Part shown: positions 33,439-41,793 of the stretch, piece by piece
Numbering within the stretch: the stretch's first letter is position 1
How the letters are laid out: each line of letters starts with the position of its first letter
Assembly: GCF_014193695.1 (NCBI RefSeq)
Contig: NZ_JACHZR010000001.1
Coordinates: 1,649,309-1,713,308 of the forward strand
Source of the DNA: Rhizobium sp. BK316
GTDB taxonomy: Bacteria > Pseudomonadota > Alphaproteobacteria > Rhizobiales > Rhizobiaceae
Direction of reading: 5' to 3'
DNA length: 64,000 nt
Notes under the pieces: model-generated
Told to the model about the DNA's origin: nothing
Seen by the model: the letters and a program-made list of their open reading frames with translations, nothing else
Database searches by the model: none
Position numbers and translations under genes: made by a program

Positions 33439-33866
33439 GCCCGTCTGCTCCATACTCTGTCGTACAAGGTCATCCCGACCAGCATGGCGATGACGAACAG
33501 GACGGTTTGCGGAATACCGACCGACAGGGAGGCGACGGCAGGGCCGGGACAGAAGCCGCCGATCCCCCAGCCCAGGCCAAATAAGGCCGAGCCAACGACC
33601 AGCGGCGCGTCGATCCGCCGGCTCGTCGGAACATGGAAGCTGTCGTCGAAGGCAGGATGCCGTATCCGGTTCATCACCTGCACGCCAACGAAGGCGATGG
33701 CGACGGCGCCGCCGAGAACGAAGGCGAGGCTCGGATCCCATGCGCCGAAGACGTCGAGGAAGCCTTGGATGCGAGCCGGGTTCAGCATGCCGGAGAGCGA
33801 CAGGCCTAATCCGAAGACGACGCCGGAGACGAGAGCGGCCGCGAACCGGTAGATGTTCCTGTTCAT
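33435..33866 (-). CDS. YeeE/YedE-family membrane protein, second copy
   Basis: 143 residues from the ATG at 33866, overlapping the previous stop by ATGA. Four hydrophobic segments; the conserved [20 protein letters not shown] and [16 protein letters not shown] contain the Cys of the YeeE thiosulfate-transport family. It is the C-terminal-half partner of the preceding half-length YeeE gene. Confidence 0.85.
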   Translation of the reverse strand: MNRNIYRFAAALVSGVVFGLGLSLSGMLNPARIQGFLDVFGAWDPSLAFVLGGAVAIAFVGVQVMNRIRHPAFDDSFHVPTSRRIDAPLVVGSALFGLGWGIGGFCPGPAVASLSVGIPQTVLFVIAMLVGMTLYDRVWSRRA

Positions 33867-34273
33867 ATTCCAAGGCTCCGCAAAACTGCGACGGCGACCA
33901 TGCCGGCCGTCAGAAAAGTAGCGACGGCCACCATGGAGCGCGGCGACAAGCGGGCGAGACCAAGCACGCCGTGCCCGCTCGTACAGCCGGAGCCCATCCG
34001 CGAGCCGAAGCCGACGAGCAGCCCCGCGACGATGATGAGCGGCCAGCCTGCGGTGATTTCGACCACTGGCCAATCGCCGAAGACGAGCAGGTAGGCAATC
34101 GGCCCGAGCAGCAGCCCAAGCACGAAGGCAAGATTGGTGGTCATTCCGACGCCCTGAGCGAGATGCCCGACAATCCCGCTGATCCCAGCGATCCGACCGT
34201 TGAGAAGCAGAAGCATGGCAGCGGATAAACCGATCAGCATGCCGCCGACCAGAGATGGGAGATAGGTGTTCAT
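33863..34273 (-). CDS. YeeE/YedE-family membrane protein, first copy
   Basis: 136 residues with four hydrophobic segments and the family motifs [18 protein letters not shown] and [29 protein letters not shown], including the conserved Cys. Start and stop codons overlap both neighbours (ATGA at each junction), showing tight coupling from bigR to the transporters. Transport of a sulfur species is expected. Confidence 0.85.
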   Translation of the reverse strand: MNTYLPSLVGGMLIGLSAAMLLLLNGRIAGISGIVGHLAQGVGMTTNLAFVLGLLLGPIAYLLVFGDWPVVEITAGWPLIIVAGLLVGFGSRMGSGCTSGHGVLGLARLSPRSMVAVATFLTAGMVAVAVLRSLGI

Positions 34274-34617
34274 TCTTCTTCCTTCACGCAGAAGATGTCA
34301 TAGAGGGCGGCGACCAGTCGGGCAGCCTTTGCCTCGGTCAGGCGGTAGAAGATCTGCTTTCCTTCCCGCCGCGTTTCGACGATGCCGGAGCCACGCAGCA
34401 CGGTCAGGTGCTGCGACAGATGCGGCTGGTGCACGTCGAGTTTCTCTTCAAGTTCGCTGACCGAGTACTCGCCCTCAATGAGCGTGCAGACGATCATCAG
34501 GCGGGCTGGATGGGACAGCGTCTTCAATAGATCCGCAACTTCGCCGGCCCGGCTGGCCATTTCGGCGCGGCCAAGCCCCGCCTTCATCACCGCCTTCAGA
34601 TCGGACGTCATTCCCAT
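34270..34617 (-). CDS. bigR: ArsR-family repressor, BigR/SqrR-type (sulfide-responsive)
   Basis: 115 residues from the ATG at 34617 (MGMTSDLKAV) with GGAGG upstream; it overlaps the end of the hydrolase gene. Winged helix: LSHPARLMIVCTLIEGEYSVSELEEKLDVHQPHLSQHLTVLRGSGIVETRREGKQIFYRL. It has two cysteines, Cys44 in MIVCTL and Cys110 in [10 protein letters not shown], matching the pair that forms a (poly)sulfide-induced cross-link in BigR/SqrR. The gene order blh-bigR-yeeE-yeeE-tauE resembles the Agrobacterium/Xylella BigR operons. Confidence 0.88.
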   Translation of the reverse strand: MGMTSDLKAVMKAGLGRAEMASRAGEVADLLKTLSHPARLMIVCTLIEGEYSVSELEEKLDVHQPHLSQHLTVLRGSGIVETRREGKQIFYRLTEAKAARLVAALYDIFCVKEEE

Positions 34618-35906
34618 GCTGCTCCCTCCAATGCATCGAGTGGAAACTTGAGGTAGCGCTTGCCATTGGCCTCCGGCTCCGGCAGGCGCCCGCCCCGGAT
34701 GTTCACCTGCAGGGCGTGCAGGATGAGCTTCGGCATCGGCAGCGTCTTGTCCCGCTTCGTCCTGAGCGCCACGAATTCTTCCTCCGTCACGCCGGCAAGA
34801 TGCGGGTTGGACTTCTTCTGGTCGGCCACCGTGCTTTCCCAACGGGGTGCACGGCCCTTTGGCTGGTAGTCGTGGCCCGTGAAGATCCGTGTCTCGTCGG
34901 GGAGGGCGAGGATCTCCTGGATCGAGTTCCACAAGACGCGAGCATCGCCCCCGGGGAAGTCGGCGCGGGCCGTGCCGCTGTCGGGCATGAAGAGTGTGTC
35001 GTGCACGAAGCCTGCGTCGCCGATCACATAGGTGATGGAGGCGAGCGTATGTCCGGGCGAGAACAGCACCTTGGCATCGATCGAGCCGACCTTGAAGGTT
35101 TCACCGTGGGCGAACAAACGGTCCCATTGCGAGCCGTCGATCGCAAGTTCAGGCCAGTTGTAGATGCCCTTCCACAGCTTCTGTACGTCGACGACGCGCT
35201 CGCCGATGGCTGTCGGAGCCCCGGTCTTTTCCTTAAGATATTGGGCGGCCGAGAAGTGGTCGGCATGCGGATGGGTATCAAGGATCCACTCGACGGTCAG
35301 CCCCCGGCTGCGGACGTACTCGAGGATTGCGTCGGCATTGGTGGTCGCTGTCGCGCCCGCCTTCTCATCGAAGTCCAGGACCGGATCTACGATGGCGCAC
35401 TTGCCGGTCGCCGGATCGGACACCACGTACTGGACGCTCCAGGTGCGCTTGTCGAAAAAACCCTTCACCTGCGGTCGGCGCGCGGCATGTGTCCTAAGCC
35501 AGGCTGCGGCGCCGCTTGTGTCGAAACCCAGGACGCGTCCGAACTCGACAACCGCGTCTGCAGACATCCGGCCGTCAAGAACCTCACCGATCAGGTAGAG
35601 GCTGAGCGATCGGGTGCCGGTCTTGCAATGGGCGAACACCGGCCCTTCGGATTCGTCGACTGCGCGCTGAAACGCACGGACGTCCGCCTCGGTGATCGTG
35701 CCAAGTGTGACCGGAATGAACGCATAGGACAGGTTGCAGTGCTTTGCTTCCTGGCTTTCGCCCTGCGTTCCCGGCTGGGTAGGATCGTCATCGTCCGGCC
35801 GGTTGTTGATCAGCGTCCTAAAGCCTCTGCCATAAAGCGACTGGATGGTCTCGATGCTCGGTTGCGGCGAGACCGACAGTTTCTCGGATATTGCGGTGAC
35901 AGGCAT
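34608..35906 (-). CDS. blh: Blh: phosphatase-like (DUF442) plus persulfide-dioxygenase-like MBL hydrolase
   Basis: 432 residues from the ATG at 35906, 6 nt after GGAG. Residues 1-110 are a DUF442/dual-specificity-phosphatase-like domain with HCKTGTRSLSLY (Cys-x5-Arg loop). From about 140 onward is a metallo-beta-lactamase fold of the ETHE1 type: DTHPHADHFSAAQYLKEKTGAPTAIGE, LFSPGHTLASITYVIG, FVHDTLFMPDSGTARADFPGGDA, IFTGHDYQP. Such proteins oxidise glutathione persulfide to sulfite. It is the first gene of the BigR operon, directly behind an AT-rich operator. Confidence 0.9.
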   Translation of the reverse strand: MPVTAISEKLSVSPQPSIETIQSLYGRGFRTLINNRPDDDDPTQPGTQGESQEAKHCNLSYAFIPVTLGTITEADVRAFQRAVDESEGPVFAHCKTGTRSLSLYLIGEVLDGRMSADAVVEFGRVLGFDTSGAAAWLRTHAARRPQVKGFFDKRTWSVQYVVSDPATGKCAIVDPVLDFDEKAGATATTNADAILEYVRSRGLTVEWILDTHPHADHFSAAQYLKEKTGAPTAIGERVVDVQKLWKGIYNWPELAIDGSQWDRLFAHGETFKVGSIDAKVLFSPGHTLASITYVIGDAGFVHDTLFMPDSGTARADFPGGDARVLWNSIQEILALPDETRIFTGHDYQPKGRAPRWESTVADQKKSNPHLAGVTEEEFVALRTKRDKTLPMPKLILHALQVNIRGGRLPEPEANGKRYLKFPLDALEGAAWE

Positions 35907-35929
35907 TGCCAACTCCGTGCTAGATTTAC

Positions 35930-35945
35930 TATACATTATAGTATA
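35930..35945. promoter_or_regulatory. Putative BigR operator
   Basis: TATAC and GTATA form an inverted repeat around ATTATA, inside a strikingly AT-rich stretch (about 35925-35960) that contrasts with the GC-rich surroundings. It sits 24 bp upstream of the blh start. BigR boxes described in Agrobacterium and Xylella are also AT-rich palindromes overlapping the promoter. Confidence 0.6.
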
Positions 35946-35960
35946 ATATATAATGATGTA

Positions 35961-36346
35961 TCTTCAAGATCGGGCGTGGAACTTTTTTTCGCCTCATGAT
36001 TCCCATGCCCCGAGGGGAGAAGCGGGTTTCCTCTTCCAACACGCCATACAGGGGTGCCGCCCGACGCTGCCGATCTGCGCAGGCTAGGCTTTCGAACGGC
36101 GGCGGAGGTCGATCAGGAGGACCGGCCGAACTTGTCGTCGAGTGCTCAAGGTCGCTAGGCGATGCCGTCCTTTGTCAGTAAGAGCGACAGTGCAACCACG
36201 CCATGTCAGCGTGTTGGGAGCGATTTCGTTTAAGACGACGATGTCGATCCGCTGGCGCACACGACAAAGCAGCCCCCGTAGAATTCGGTGGTTTTAGTCT
36301 TGTCCATCGCGACGATGCCGTGATCGAACTTTCTTTCCGGCCCGCC
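35961..36346. other. Intergenic region, no feature seen
   Basis: 386 bp between the BigR operator and the end of a usp gene. No credible coding frame, FNR-type box or strong hairpin was seen. Confidence 0.5.
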
Positions 36347-37180
36347 TCAGTGCGCCATGAGAATTGGGATGCGGGTCTCCTCGATCATGCTACGGGTCAC
36401 CCCGCCAAACAGCGTTTGCTGCCAGCGTGGATGGCTGAAGGCGCCCATGACGATAAGATTGGCGGCAACATCGACCGCGTGTTGCCTTAGGACTTCGTCC
36501 GCGCTCCGCCCGCCGCTGGCCAGGCGATCCACCTGCACTTTGACACCGTGGCGGGCAAGGTAGGCTGCAATGTCGGCTCCCGGCTCCTCGCCATTCGCCC
36601 TCATGCTGGCGACCGGGTCGATCAGCGTGATGTAAACCACGTCCGCCTGTTTCAGAAGCTCGAGCGATTGGCGCGCCGCACGAGAGGCTTCATTGCTGGA
36701 GTCCCACGCGACGAGGATTGATTTTGCAGCTGAGGAGATGGCGCGCGGGCCGCGATTGATGAGGATGGGAGTTGGCGTTTGGAAGAGAGCGCCGTCGAAG
36801 ACCCGCTTGCGAAGGTCTTCGTCATCGGCGGCCTGCCGACCGACGAGCACGACATCCGCGTAAAGCGCCCGTTCCGCTATGTCCTGGTCGGCCCATGCAA
36901 ATTCCGTATAGACGTGGTCGACATCGCAGGACAGGTCCGCGCGGCCAAGTATGTCTTTCACCCTGTCTGCGGCTTCTACAAGTTCCTCGATCTCGCGCTG
37001 CCGTTCGTCGAGCCAGACGGTCGACATGGCATTGTATTCGCTTATCGCCCCCGCTGAACCCATTGAAATGACGAGCGCGCTGAGATGCGCTCCGTAGATC
37101 TCACAGAATGCGGCCGCCGCCTTCAGATCTTCATCGAAATGTTCGACGTTGAGAATGCTCAATACCGTCTTGATTGTCAT
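36347..37180 (-). CDS. Universal stress protein, tandem-domain type
   Basis: 277 residues from the ATG at 37180 with GAGGTGA upstream (MTIKTVLSILNVEHFDEDLK). Two USP folds; the C-terminal motif LIVMGAFSHPRWQQTLFGGVTRSMIEE has Ser in place of the second Gly of G-x2-G-x9-G, so nucleotide binding may be weakened. An exact FNR-type box lies 55 bp upstream. Confidence 0.86.
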   Translation of the reverse strand: MTIKTVLSILNVEHFDEDLKAAAAFCEIYGAHLSALVISMGSAGAISEYNAMSTVWLDERQREIEELVEAADRVKDILGRADLSCDVDHVYTEFAWADQDIAERALYADVVLVGRQAADDEDLRKRVFDGALFQTPTPILINRGPRAISSAAKSILVAWDSSNEASRAARQSLELLKQADVVYITLIDPVASMRANGEEPGADIAAYLARHGVKVQVDRLASGGRSADEVLRQHAVDVAANLIVMGAFSHPRWQQTLFGGVTRSMIEETRIPILMAH

Positions 37181-37235
37181 CGCGATCACCTCTTGGCTGA
37201 ATGCGATGAGAATATTCTCTTCTGCTGGACGGTCT

Positions 37236-37249
37236 TTGACCTTCATCAA
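37236..37249 (-). promoter_or_regulatory. FNR/FixK-type box for a tandem usp gene
   Basis: TTGACCTTCATCAA, exact match, 55 bp upstream of the ATG at 37180. TATTCT (reverse strand, 37214-37209) follows after 21 nt. Confidence 0.72.
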
Positions 37250-37500
37250 CGTTTGCGCGCCGCACTACGGATATCGTTGTGGGACTACTGGAAGCGATGT
37301 CGTATCGCCATCTGAAGGCTGGACGAACCCAGGTTTCGTCAAAAGTGCCTCTCGCTCGCGCATCTGAAGATCGAGGTGCGCGGTGCCAGGTGGAGATTAC
37401 AGGATCATTGTGCCGTGTCGAAAGCGATTGCCGGCAGCCGAGCCAGCAAGGGGCTTGCAGATGCAGGATTCGATCATCGCCGGACAAAGGGAGATGCGCT

Positions 37501-37791
37501 ATGCTGACTGTTGAACGAGACAACAAGCGCGGAGGCGAGTGCTTCGCGGTGCCGACAATCGGAGAAATCGAGGGCAAGCTGCTGGTCTACGAAACGATTA
37601 CCATCGCCTGCCTGCAGGAAATCCTCAAGCACCCGGACACGCACGACCTTTCCGCCTTCCGCGAAACGATCGCCCGGAAGGTTTCCTCCGGATGCAAGAA
37701 CTTGAAGCTTTGCGGTGACGACATGAGCGCCACTTGCGAATATGCGCTCCAGGTGTTTGATGAAGCTGCAAGGCGGGCGGCTGGCAAATGA
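37501..37791 (+). CDS. Hypothetical protein
   Basis: 96 residues from the ATG at 37501 with GGGAG 7 nt upstream. Sequence (MLTVERDNKRGGECFAVPTIGEIEGKLLVYETITIACLQEILKHPDTHDLSAFRETIARKV) is soluble and mixed helix/strand, with four cysteines (residues 14, 37, 65 and 70 approximately). No family recognised and no box within the usual distance. It faces away from the neighbouring usp gene. Confidence 0.55.
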   Translation: MLTVERDNKRGGECFAVPTIGEIEGKLLVYETITIACLQEILKHPDTHDLSAFRETIARKVSSGCKNLKLCGDDMSATCEYALQVFDEAARRAAGK

Positions 37792-38210
37792 TATGAAGAG
37801 CGCGGGGTGAAGCACGTCGGCCTGACAATTGCTGCGACGGCTTCGGCTAAACGCGCCGGCATCTAAGCGGCGCGCCGCCGGGGTCTGTCGTCTTTCGACG
37901 ATTCACGCCCGGCGGAGGCACTGGCGCAAGATCGGCGGCCGGATCAGTTGAGATTGACTGCAATCCTCAGCTTGCGTTTTCGGCCTCGAGTTACGCGGCG
38001 GCCTCGAACATCATTTCATTCGTCACCGCACGAAGCTCCTCTTCGTCAACGGCTTGACGTGGGAACGCTGGATGGAGCGGTGTCATCACCGCTGCAGTAT
38101 TGGTCGGTTCCGGGACGGGAAGCCCAAAAGATCAAGCCGAACAAGCGGCAGTAACCAGAAAGAGCCTCGTCACATAGCCATAGCCAAACGCTGCGAACTT
38201 CGTCCCCTTT
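37792..38210. other. Intergenic region, no gene seen
   Basis: About 420 bp before the next FNR-type box. Short frames exist, but none has a ribosome binding site or a protein-like composition. Confidence 0.45.
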
Positions 38211-38224
38211 TTGACGCTGGTCAA
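38211..38224 (+). promoter_or_regulatory. FNR/FixK-type box for the host-attachment-family gene
   Basis: TTGACGCTGGTCAA, exact match, 56 bp before the ATG at 38281. TACAAT at 38246-38251 follows after 21 nt, the best -10 hexamer of the series. Confidence 0.75.
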
Positions 38225-38280
38225 ACTGCGTTTTTCCTGCACGTCTACAATAAAAAAATACTCAAAGGCAGGAGGGCTCA

Positions 38281-38730
38281 ATGAAGAGCGAGATCATTCC
38301 CCACGACGCATGTGTTTTGGTTGCCGACGGAAAGAAGGCTCTTTTGTTGCGTAACATCGGGACAGCTTATCAGCTGATGCTCGAAGTCGAGCAGGTCATT
38401 GAAGCGAGCGCCAACCCGCCCAGCCATGAACAGGGAACGGACCGGCCGGGCCGGACCTGGGCGGGGAGCCATCGCAGCAGCGTCGATGAGACCGACTTTC
38501 ACGACTTGGAGGAGCAGCGTTTTTCGACAATCGTGGCAGAGCGGCTTGAGACCATCTGCGCGGAAGGGGCTATTGGCAAACTCGTCATCGCCGCGGCTCC
38601 CAAGTCGCTGGCCAACCTGAGACAGGCCATGTCTGAAAGCCTCAGCAAGCGCGTCATTGCCGAATACGACAAAGACCTCGTCAATCTGCCAATCGACGAA
38701 ATTCAGAGGCACCTTGTCTCAGAGCGCTGA
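38281..38730 (+). CDS. Host-attachment-family protein (baeRF-like)
   Basis: 149 residues with AGGAGGG before the ATG. It matches the family named protein required for attachment to host cells: DACVLVADGKKALLLRNIGTAYQLMLEVEQVIEA, a loop with GRTWAGSHRSSVDETDFHDLEEQRFSTIVAERLE, then KLVIAAAPKSLANLRQAMSESLSKRVIAEYDKDLVNLPIDEIQRHL. The fold is related to archaeal-eukaryotic release-factor domains. A direct role in attachment is not assured; a ribosome- or RNA-linked stress role is possible. Confidence 0.83.
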   Translation: MKSEIIPHDACVLVADGKKALLLRNIGTAYQLMLEVEQVIEASANPPSHEQGTDRPGRTWAGSHRSSVDETDFHDLEEQRFSTIVAERLETICAEGAIGKLVIAAAPKSLANLRQAMSESLSKRVIAEYDKDLVNLPIDEIQRHLVSER

Positions 38731-39274
38731 CGAACGGAATAACGGCTCGTCGGCGAGTTGTCGGGGGCGCCAATAAGGATGCTGTCCGCTTGGCGAGGTT
38801 GCCGGTCGGCGGCAGATGGTCGTGTGATTGTTGACGGATCTTCCAAACGAGCTGCATCTGGCTCCGCTGCCGGTTTCAATCTGACAAGAGCAGATGCTAA
38901 CTCGTTGGAAATGCGTGCTGGCGCGGACCCGCTCCGTTTCAAACGGCGGCGGGAATTTCCAGCCATGTTTCAGCGGACTATATTCTGAGGAATCCGGCTT
39001 GGGTCTCGACATCGACGCCGGATATTGTGGGATGAAGCCAAACGGCAGGCCGCAAGCAGCTTCTGACGGTGAATACTTTCGTCGCCCGCGCCTTGTCCGG
39101 CGCGTGATTTTGCCGGTGTCGCAGCCTTGCCGGATGAGTTATCTTAAACGATCGACAGCAACGCTGGCGCGTTTGCGTTACTCGGTTGATAGCATATCGA
39201 TTCCGGAACGCCGCCGAGTGCCCTGCTTTGGTGCCACACCATGCTCGATTGCGTGTTGATGAGCCTCCTCGGCT
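38731..39274. other. Intergenic region, no gene seen
   Basis: Around 540 bp between the host-attachment-family gene and the hsp20 terminator. Open frames of 76-121 codons occur, but lack ribosome binding sites and protein-like composition, and no FNR-type box was seen. Confidence 0.45.
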
Positions 39275-39305
39275 AAGGCGGCGCGCGATATCTGTGCGCC
39301 GCCTT
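39275..39305. terminator. Strong hairpin downstream of hsp20
   Basis: AAGGCGGCGC (39275-39284) pairs perfectly with GCGCCGCCTT (39296-39305) around an 11-nt loop, starting 17 nt after the hsp20 stop codon. No U-run follows, so it may end transcription with Rho or protect the message end. Confidence 0.55.
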
Positions 39306-39321
39306 CGAAGGCACTATTGGA

Positions 39322-39849
39322 TCACGAGGCCTTGATCTCGATCTTCCGCTCATTCTTTTTCGCTTCGGCACTCTTCGGCAGTTTGACCTTCAGGATGCCC
39401 TTGGCAAAGCTTGCTTCCACTTTTTGGGCATCGACGCCGTCAGGAAGTTGGAAATTGCGCTGGAATGAGCCGAAGCGGCGTTCGGAGATGTGATATTCTT
39501 TATCCTTTGTCTCCTTTTCTTCCTGCTTTTCGCCGCGGATCGTCAGCATGCCGTTGGACAGCTTGACCTCGATGTTCTTCTCATCGAGCCCGGGCACCTC
39601 GGCGGTGAGCTCGAACGCATCGTCCCTCTCGATGACATCGACCGCGGGAACCGTCGGCCAGGCGCCAAGCGCCGGCAGAACGCGCCCGAACAATGGGCGG
39701 TCGGACGAACGGCGCGAAAAAGGCGTGAAATCGTCAAACAAGCGGTCGATCTCCGAGCGAAATGCTTCAAACGGGGACCAGAGGTTGCCGGTCGGCAATG
39801 CCGACTTTTCCTCGTTCTTGACCGGAAGCTTCGTTGCTGTGTCAGCCAT
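39322..39849 (-). CDS. hsp20: Small heat-shock protein, Hsp20/alpha-crystallin family
   Basis: 175 residues. The alpha-crystallin domain spans about 65-165: VPAVDVIERDDAFELTAEVPGLDEKNIEVKLSNGMLTIRGEK, HISERRFGSFQRNFQLPDGVDAQKVEASFAKGILKVKLPK, with the conserved A-x-x-x-x-G-I-L motif. It is an ATP-independent holdase. It parallels Acr (alpha-crystallin), a hallmark of the mycobacterial DosR regulon. An exact FNR-type box lies 117 bp upstream. Confidence 0.93.
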   Translation of the reverse strand: MADTATKLPVKNEEKSALPTGNLWSPFEAFRSEIDRLFDDFTPFSRRSSDRPLFGRVLPALGAWPTVPAVDVIERDDAFELTAEVPGLDEKNIEVKLSNGMLTIRGEKQEEKETKDKEYHISERRFGSFQRNFQLPDGVDAQKVEASFAKGILKVKLPKSAEAKKNERKIEIKAS

Positions 39850-39966
39850 GATTTTCTCCTACGTTTGGCAAAGGAGACTGCATCAAAGCGTCCCAAGGAC
39901 CTGGTGCAGTCCATGTTCACTCATTAGCGAGCCATTGCATTAGAGCGATGGAATGGGACAACGACA

Positions 39967-39980
39967 TTGACGCGCATCAA
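39967..39980 (-). promoter_or_regulatory. FNR/FixK-type box upstream of hsp20
   Basis: TTGACGCGCATCAA, exact match. It lies 117 bp before the hsp20 start, farther than most, implying an untranslated leader of about 75 nt. TCTAAT (reverse strand, 39944-39939) follows after 22 nt as a likely -10. Confidence 0.68.
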
Positions 39981-40284
39981 ACTGTTTGAATAAGACCACA
40001 CGGCAAACGGGCTCCGAGCGGTCAACCTCCAGCGGAAAGCGATTTTGCATCTTTGGCGGGCATCCCGGTTCCGGCATCGTTCCCGGCGCTCGCCTTCTGC
40101 TGGAGCGGGAGACGATCACACCCGCCGATTTTCCCGCAATTCGGCGCGAGGCGGCGGCGATCCTGCCCGTCCAGGGCCAATCTGTGGCATCAAACCGACC
40201 GTGACCGAGGAGATGCCATCGGATCGGGTAAGCCAGCCCGCTGTCGGCTCAACGGCTTTCATCAGCATCGGCGTCGACAGGCCG
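39981..40284. other. Intergenic region, no gene seen
   Basis: About 300 bp between the hsp20 box and the end of a small minus-strand gene; overlapping short frames lack start signals. Confidence 0.4.
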
Positions 40285-40461
40285 TCACCGAAAGCGCGGT
40301 GGTAGCTCCACATTGGATAAGAATTCCTGCCTCGTGAGGAATTCGCCGAAAAGCGTCTTCAACTCTTGTTCCTGTTCATCTCGGATATGCAGCGCGCGGG
40401 CGAGCTCGGTAACCTTATAGACCTTCTGAGCGGGCATGCGGGCGATATGGTCCATTTGCAT
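40285..40461 (-). CDS. Small protein, unknown function
   Basis: 58 residues from the ATG at 40461 with GGGAG 6 nt upstream (MQMDHIARMPAQKVYKVTELARALHIRDEQEQELKTLFGEFLTRQEFLSNVELPP). Mostly helical and charged, no membrane segment. A poor FNR-like element (CTGACCAGCATGAA, 40506) lies 44 bp upstream and better ones at 40577 and 40621. No family recognised. Confidence 0.5.
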   Translation of the reverse strand: MQMDHIARMPAQKVYKVTELARALHIRDEQEQELKTLFGEFLTRQEFLSNVELPPRFR

Positions 40462-40576
40462 GTCAATCTCCCTCGAAAGAACACCTAAAGTCACGACGCG
40501 TATCGCTGACCAGCATGAATCGCGTCATGCAATCTCATTGGGAAATTGAGCTAAATCGTTTGCGGGGGGGGCGTCG

Positions 40577-40590
40577 TTGATCGATCTCAA
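40577..40590. promoter_or_regulatory. FNR/FixK-type box, target unclear
   Basis: TTGATCGATCTCAA, one mismatch. On the plus strand TATTGT at 40611-40616 follows after 20 nt, pointing toward a region without a plus-strand gene. On the minus strand the small gene at 40461 is 115 bp away. Confidence 0.5.
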
Positions 40591-40620
40591 AGAGCCGGCG
40601 CTATCTGACGTATTGTCGAT

Positions 40621-40634
40621 TTGACCGGCATCAA
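40621..40634. promoter_or_regulatory. FNR/FixK-type box, target unclear
   Basis: TTGACCGGCATCAA, exact match, 30 bp from the preceding box. No start codon follows at the usual distance on either strand. A GGAGAAGAG-ATG start near 40744 opens only a four-codon frame, possibly the remnant of a lost gene. Confidence 0.5.
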
Positions 40635-40782
40635 TGCTGTCGGCGTCATCGAGCGCAACAGCCGAAAAGACCCGCACAGGCTCATCTAAACCGGTAAAGC
40701 CAAGGACTCGCGGCCTCAGTGATCAGGAAAAACTGGAGAAGAGATGATGGTCGAGTAGGTTTGCCTATAGCAGCTTCCGGCG

Positions 40783-41265
40783 CTAGTCCGTCGGCTCAAG
40801 CAAGTCGTCCAGTTTTTCAACCACGGCCCGAACCACATCGGCACGGCTGACGATGCCAACCAACATGCCGTCACGCAGGATAAGAACGCGCTTGATCCCA
40901 TGTTTCAGCATCAGATCAGCCAACTCTGCAAGAGAGGTTTCCTGATCAGCGGAGATGATGGTCGTGTGCATAATCTCGCGGACGTGCTGCTGGTTGAGGC
41001 GGATTTCGGCAAGAAACTCCGGCGCGAGTGTCTCGCCTTCCGCCAGCAGGCGTAGCCACTGCGCTCGCTTACTTTGAAACTGCGCACCGAAGTGGCGCAT
41101 CACGTCGCCTTCGCTGACCAATCCAAGCGGCCGGTTGTCGGGATCCACCACCGGTACAGCGGTGATGTGATGGATCAGCATGCGCCGAGCGGCTTCGGCC
41201 ACGGTGGTTTCAGGCGACACCGTAACTAAATCCGTTGTCATTACCGACTTGGCGGGGATCGTCAT
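40783..41265 (-). CDS. CBS-domain pair protein
   Basis: 160 residues from the ATG at 41265 (MTIPAKSVMTTDLVTVSPETT). Two CBS repeats: about 8-62 (MLIHHITAVPVVDPDNRPLGLVSEGDVMRHF) and 95-150 (MHTTIISADQETSLAELADLMLKHGIKRVLILRDGMLVGIVSRADVVRAV). It has no fused enzyme, so it is a stand-alone Bateman sensor, probably of adenine nucleotides, like HRP1. A one-mismatch FNR-type box is 56 bp upstream. Confidence 0.88.
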   Translation of the reverse strand: MTIPAKSVMTTDLVTVSPETTVAEAARRMLIHHITAVPVVDPDNRPLGLVSEGDVMRHFGAQFQSKRAQWLRLLAEGETLAPEFLAEIRLNQQHVREIMHTTIISADQETSLAELADLMLKHGIKRVLILRDGMLVGIVSRADVVRAVVEKLDDLLEPTD

Positions 41266-41321
41266 GTGTACGGCTCCAGCTAAAAGAGAATGAAGGATAT
41301 CGGATCGGATCGGCGGCCGCC

Positions 41322-41335
41322 TTGACATACCTCAA
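41322..41335 (-). promoter_or_regulatory. FNR/FixK-type box for the CBS-domain gene
   Basis: TTGACATACCTCAA, one mismatch, 56 bp upstream of the ATG at 41265. TATCCT (reverse strand, 41299-41294) follows after 22 nt. Confidence 0.65.
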
Positions 41336-41420
41336 TGTGCGATGACACGGCGCGGTTGGCGCCCTTCGCGACCGTCGCGCTCCTGCCAGTCCTCGCAATC
41401 CGTGGATTGGCGTGCCGACT

Positions 41421-41434
41421 TTGATGCGGGTCAA
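41421..41434. promoter_or_regulatory. FNR/FixK-type box, target unclear
   Basis: TTGATGCGGGTCAA, exact match. TCTAAC at 41455-41460 follows on the plus strand after 20 nt, but the next plus-strand gene starts 360 bp downstream. Confidence 0.5.
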
Positions 41435-41793
41435 CGCAGTAGGCTCACCGTCGGTCTAACGTCCTTGTACTGCTGTTGGCAAAGTCTAACAGGTGCAATG
41501 AAAGGAGCCTCCGGAGCATATCGATCTTAGCGAGATTGGCCGCCTCGAACGGGCTGGGATGAGGCTGATCGAAGGGACGAACCAGGCAGACGCTTCGGCA
41601 TGTGGTTCAATCACGCCGATAAAACCTTATGAGAAAAGGGAGGGTTATCACCTTCAAGACATTAGAGGTGCTGCAGTTGGTGCTGGCGATGTTCTTCGGC
41701 AGGTGGCGGCATTTTTCAGACCATCGAAAACGGAGCGTCACGTCCATCACCGGCAAAGCGCCAGGGTGTAGTCCAATGTAACGGAGACCTCAG
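41435..41793 (+). other. Gene-free stretch downstream of an FNR-type box; possible long leader or small RNA
   Basis: 359 bp without a convincing frame. A GGAGCCTCCGGAGC element lies near 41504-41517. If the box at 41421 is active on this strand, the product would be a noncoding RNA or a long leader of the gene at 41794. No clear terminator seen. Confidence 0.3.

Noticed and set aside
38894..39259. 121-codon plus-strand frame
   Set aside because: No ribosome site, no box, non-protein-like composition; treated as intergenic.
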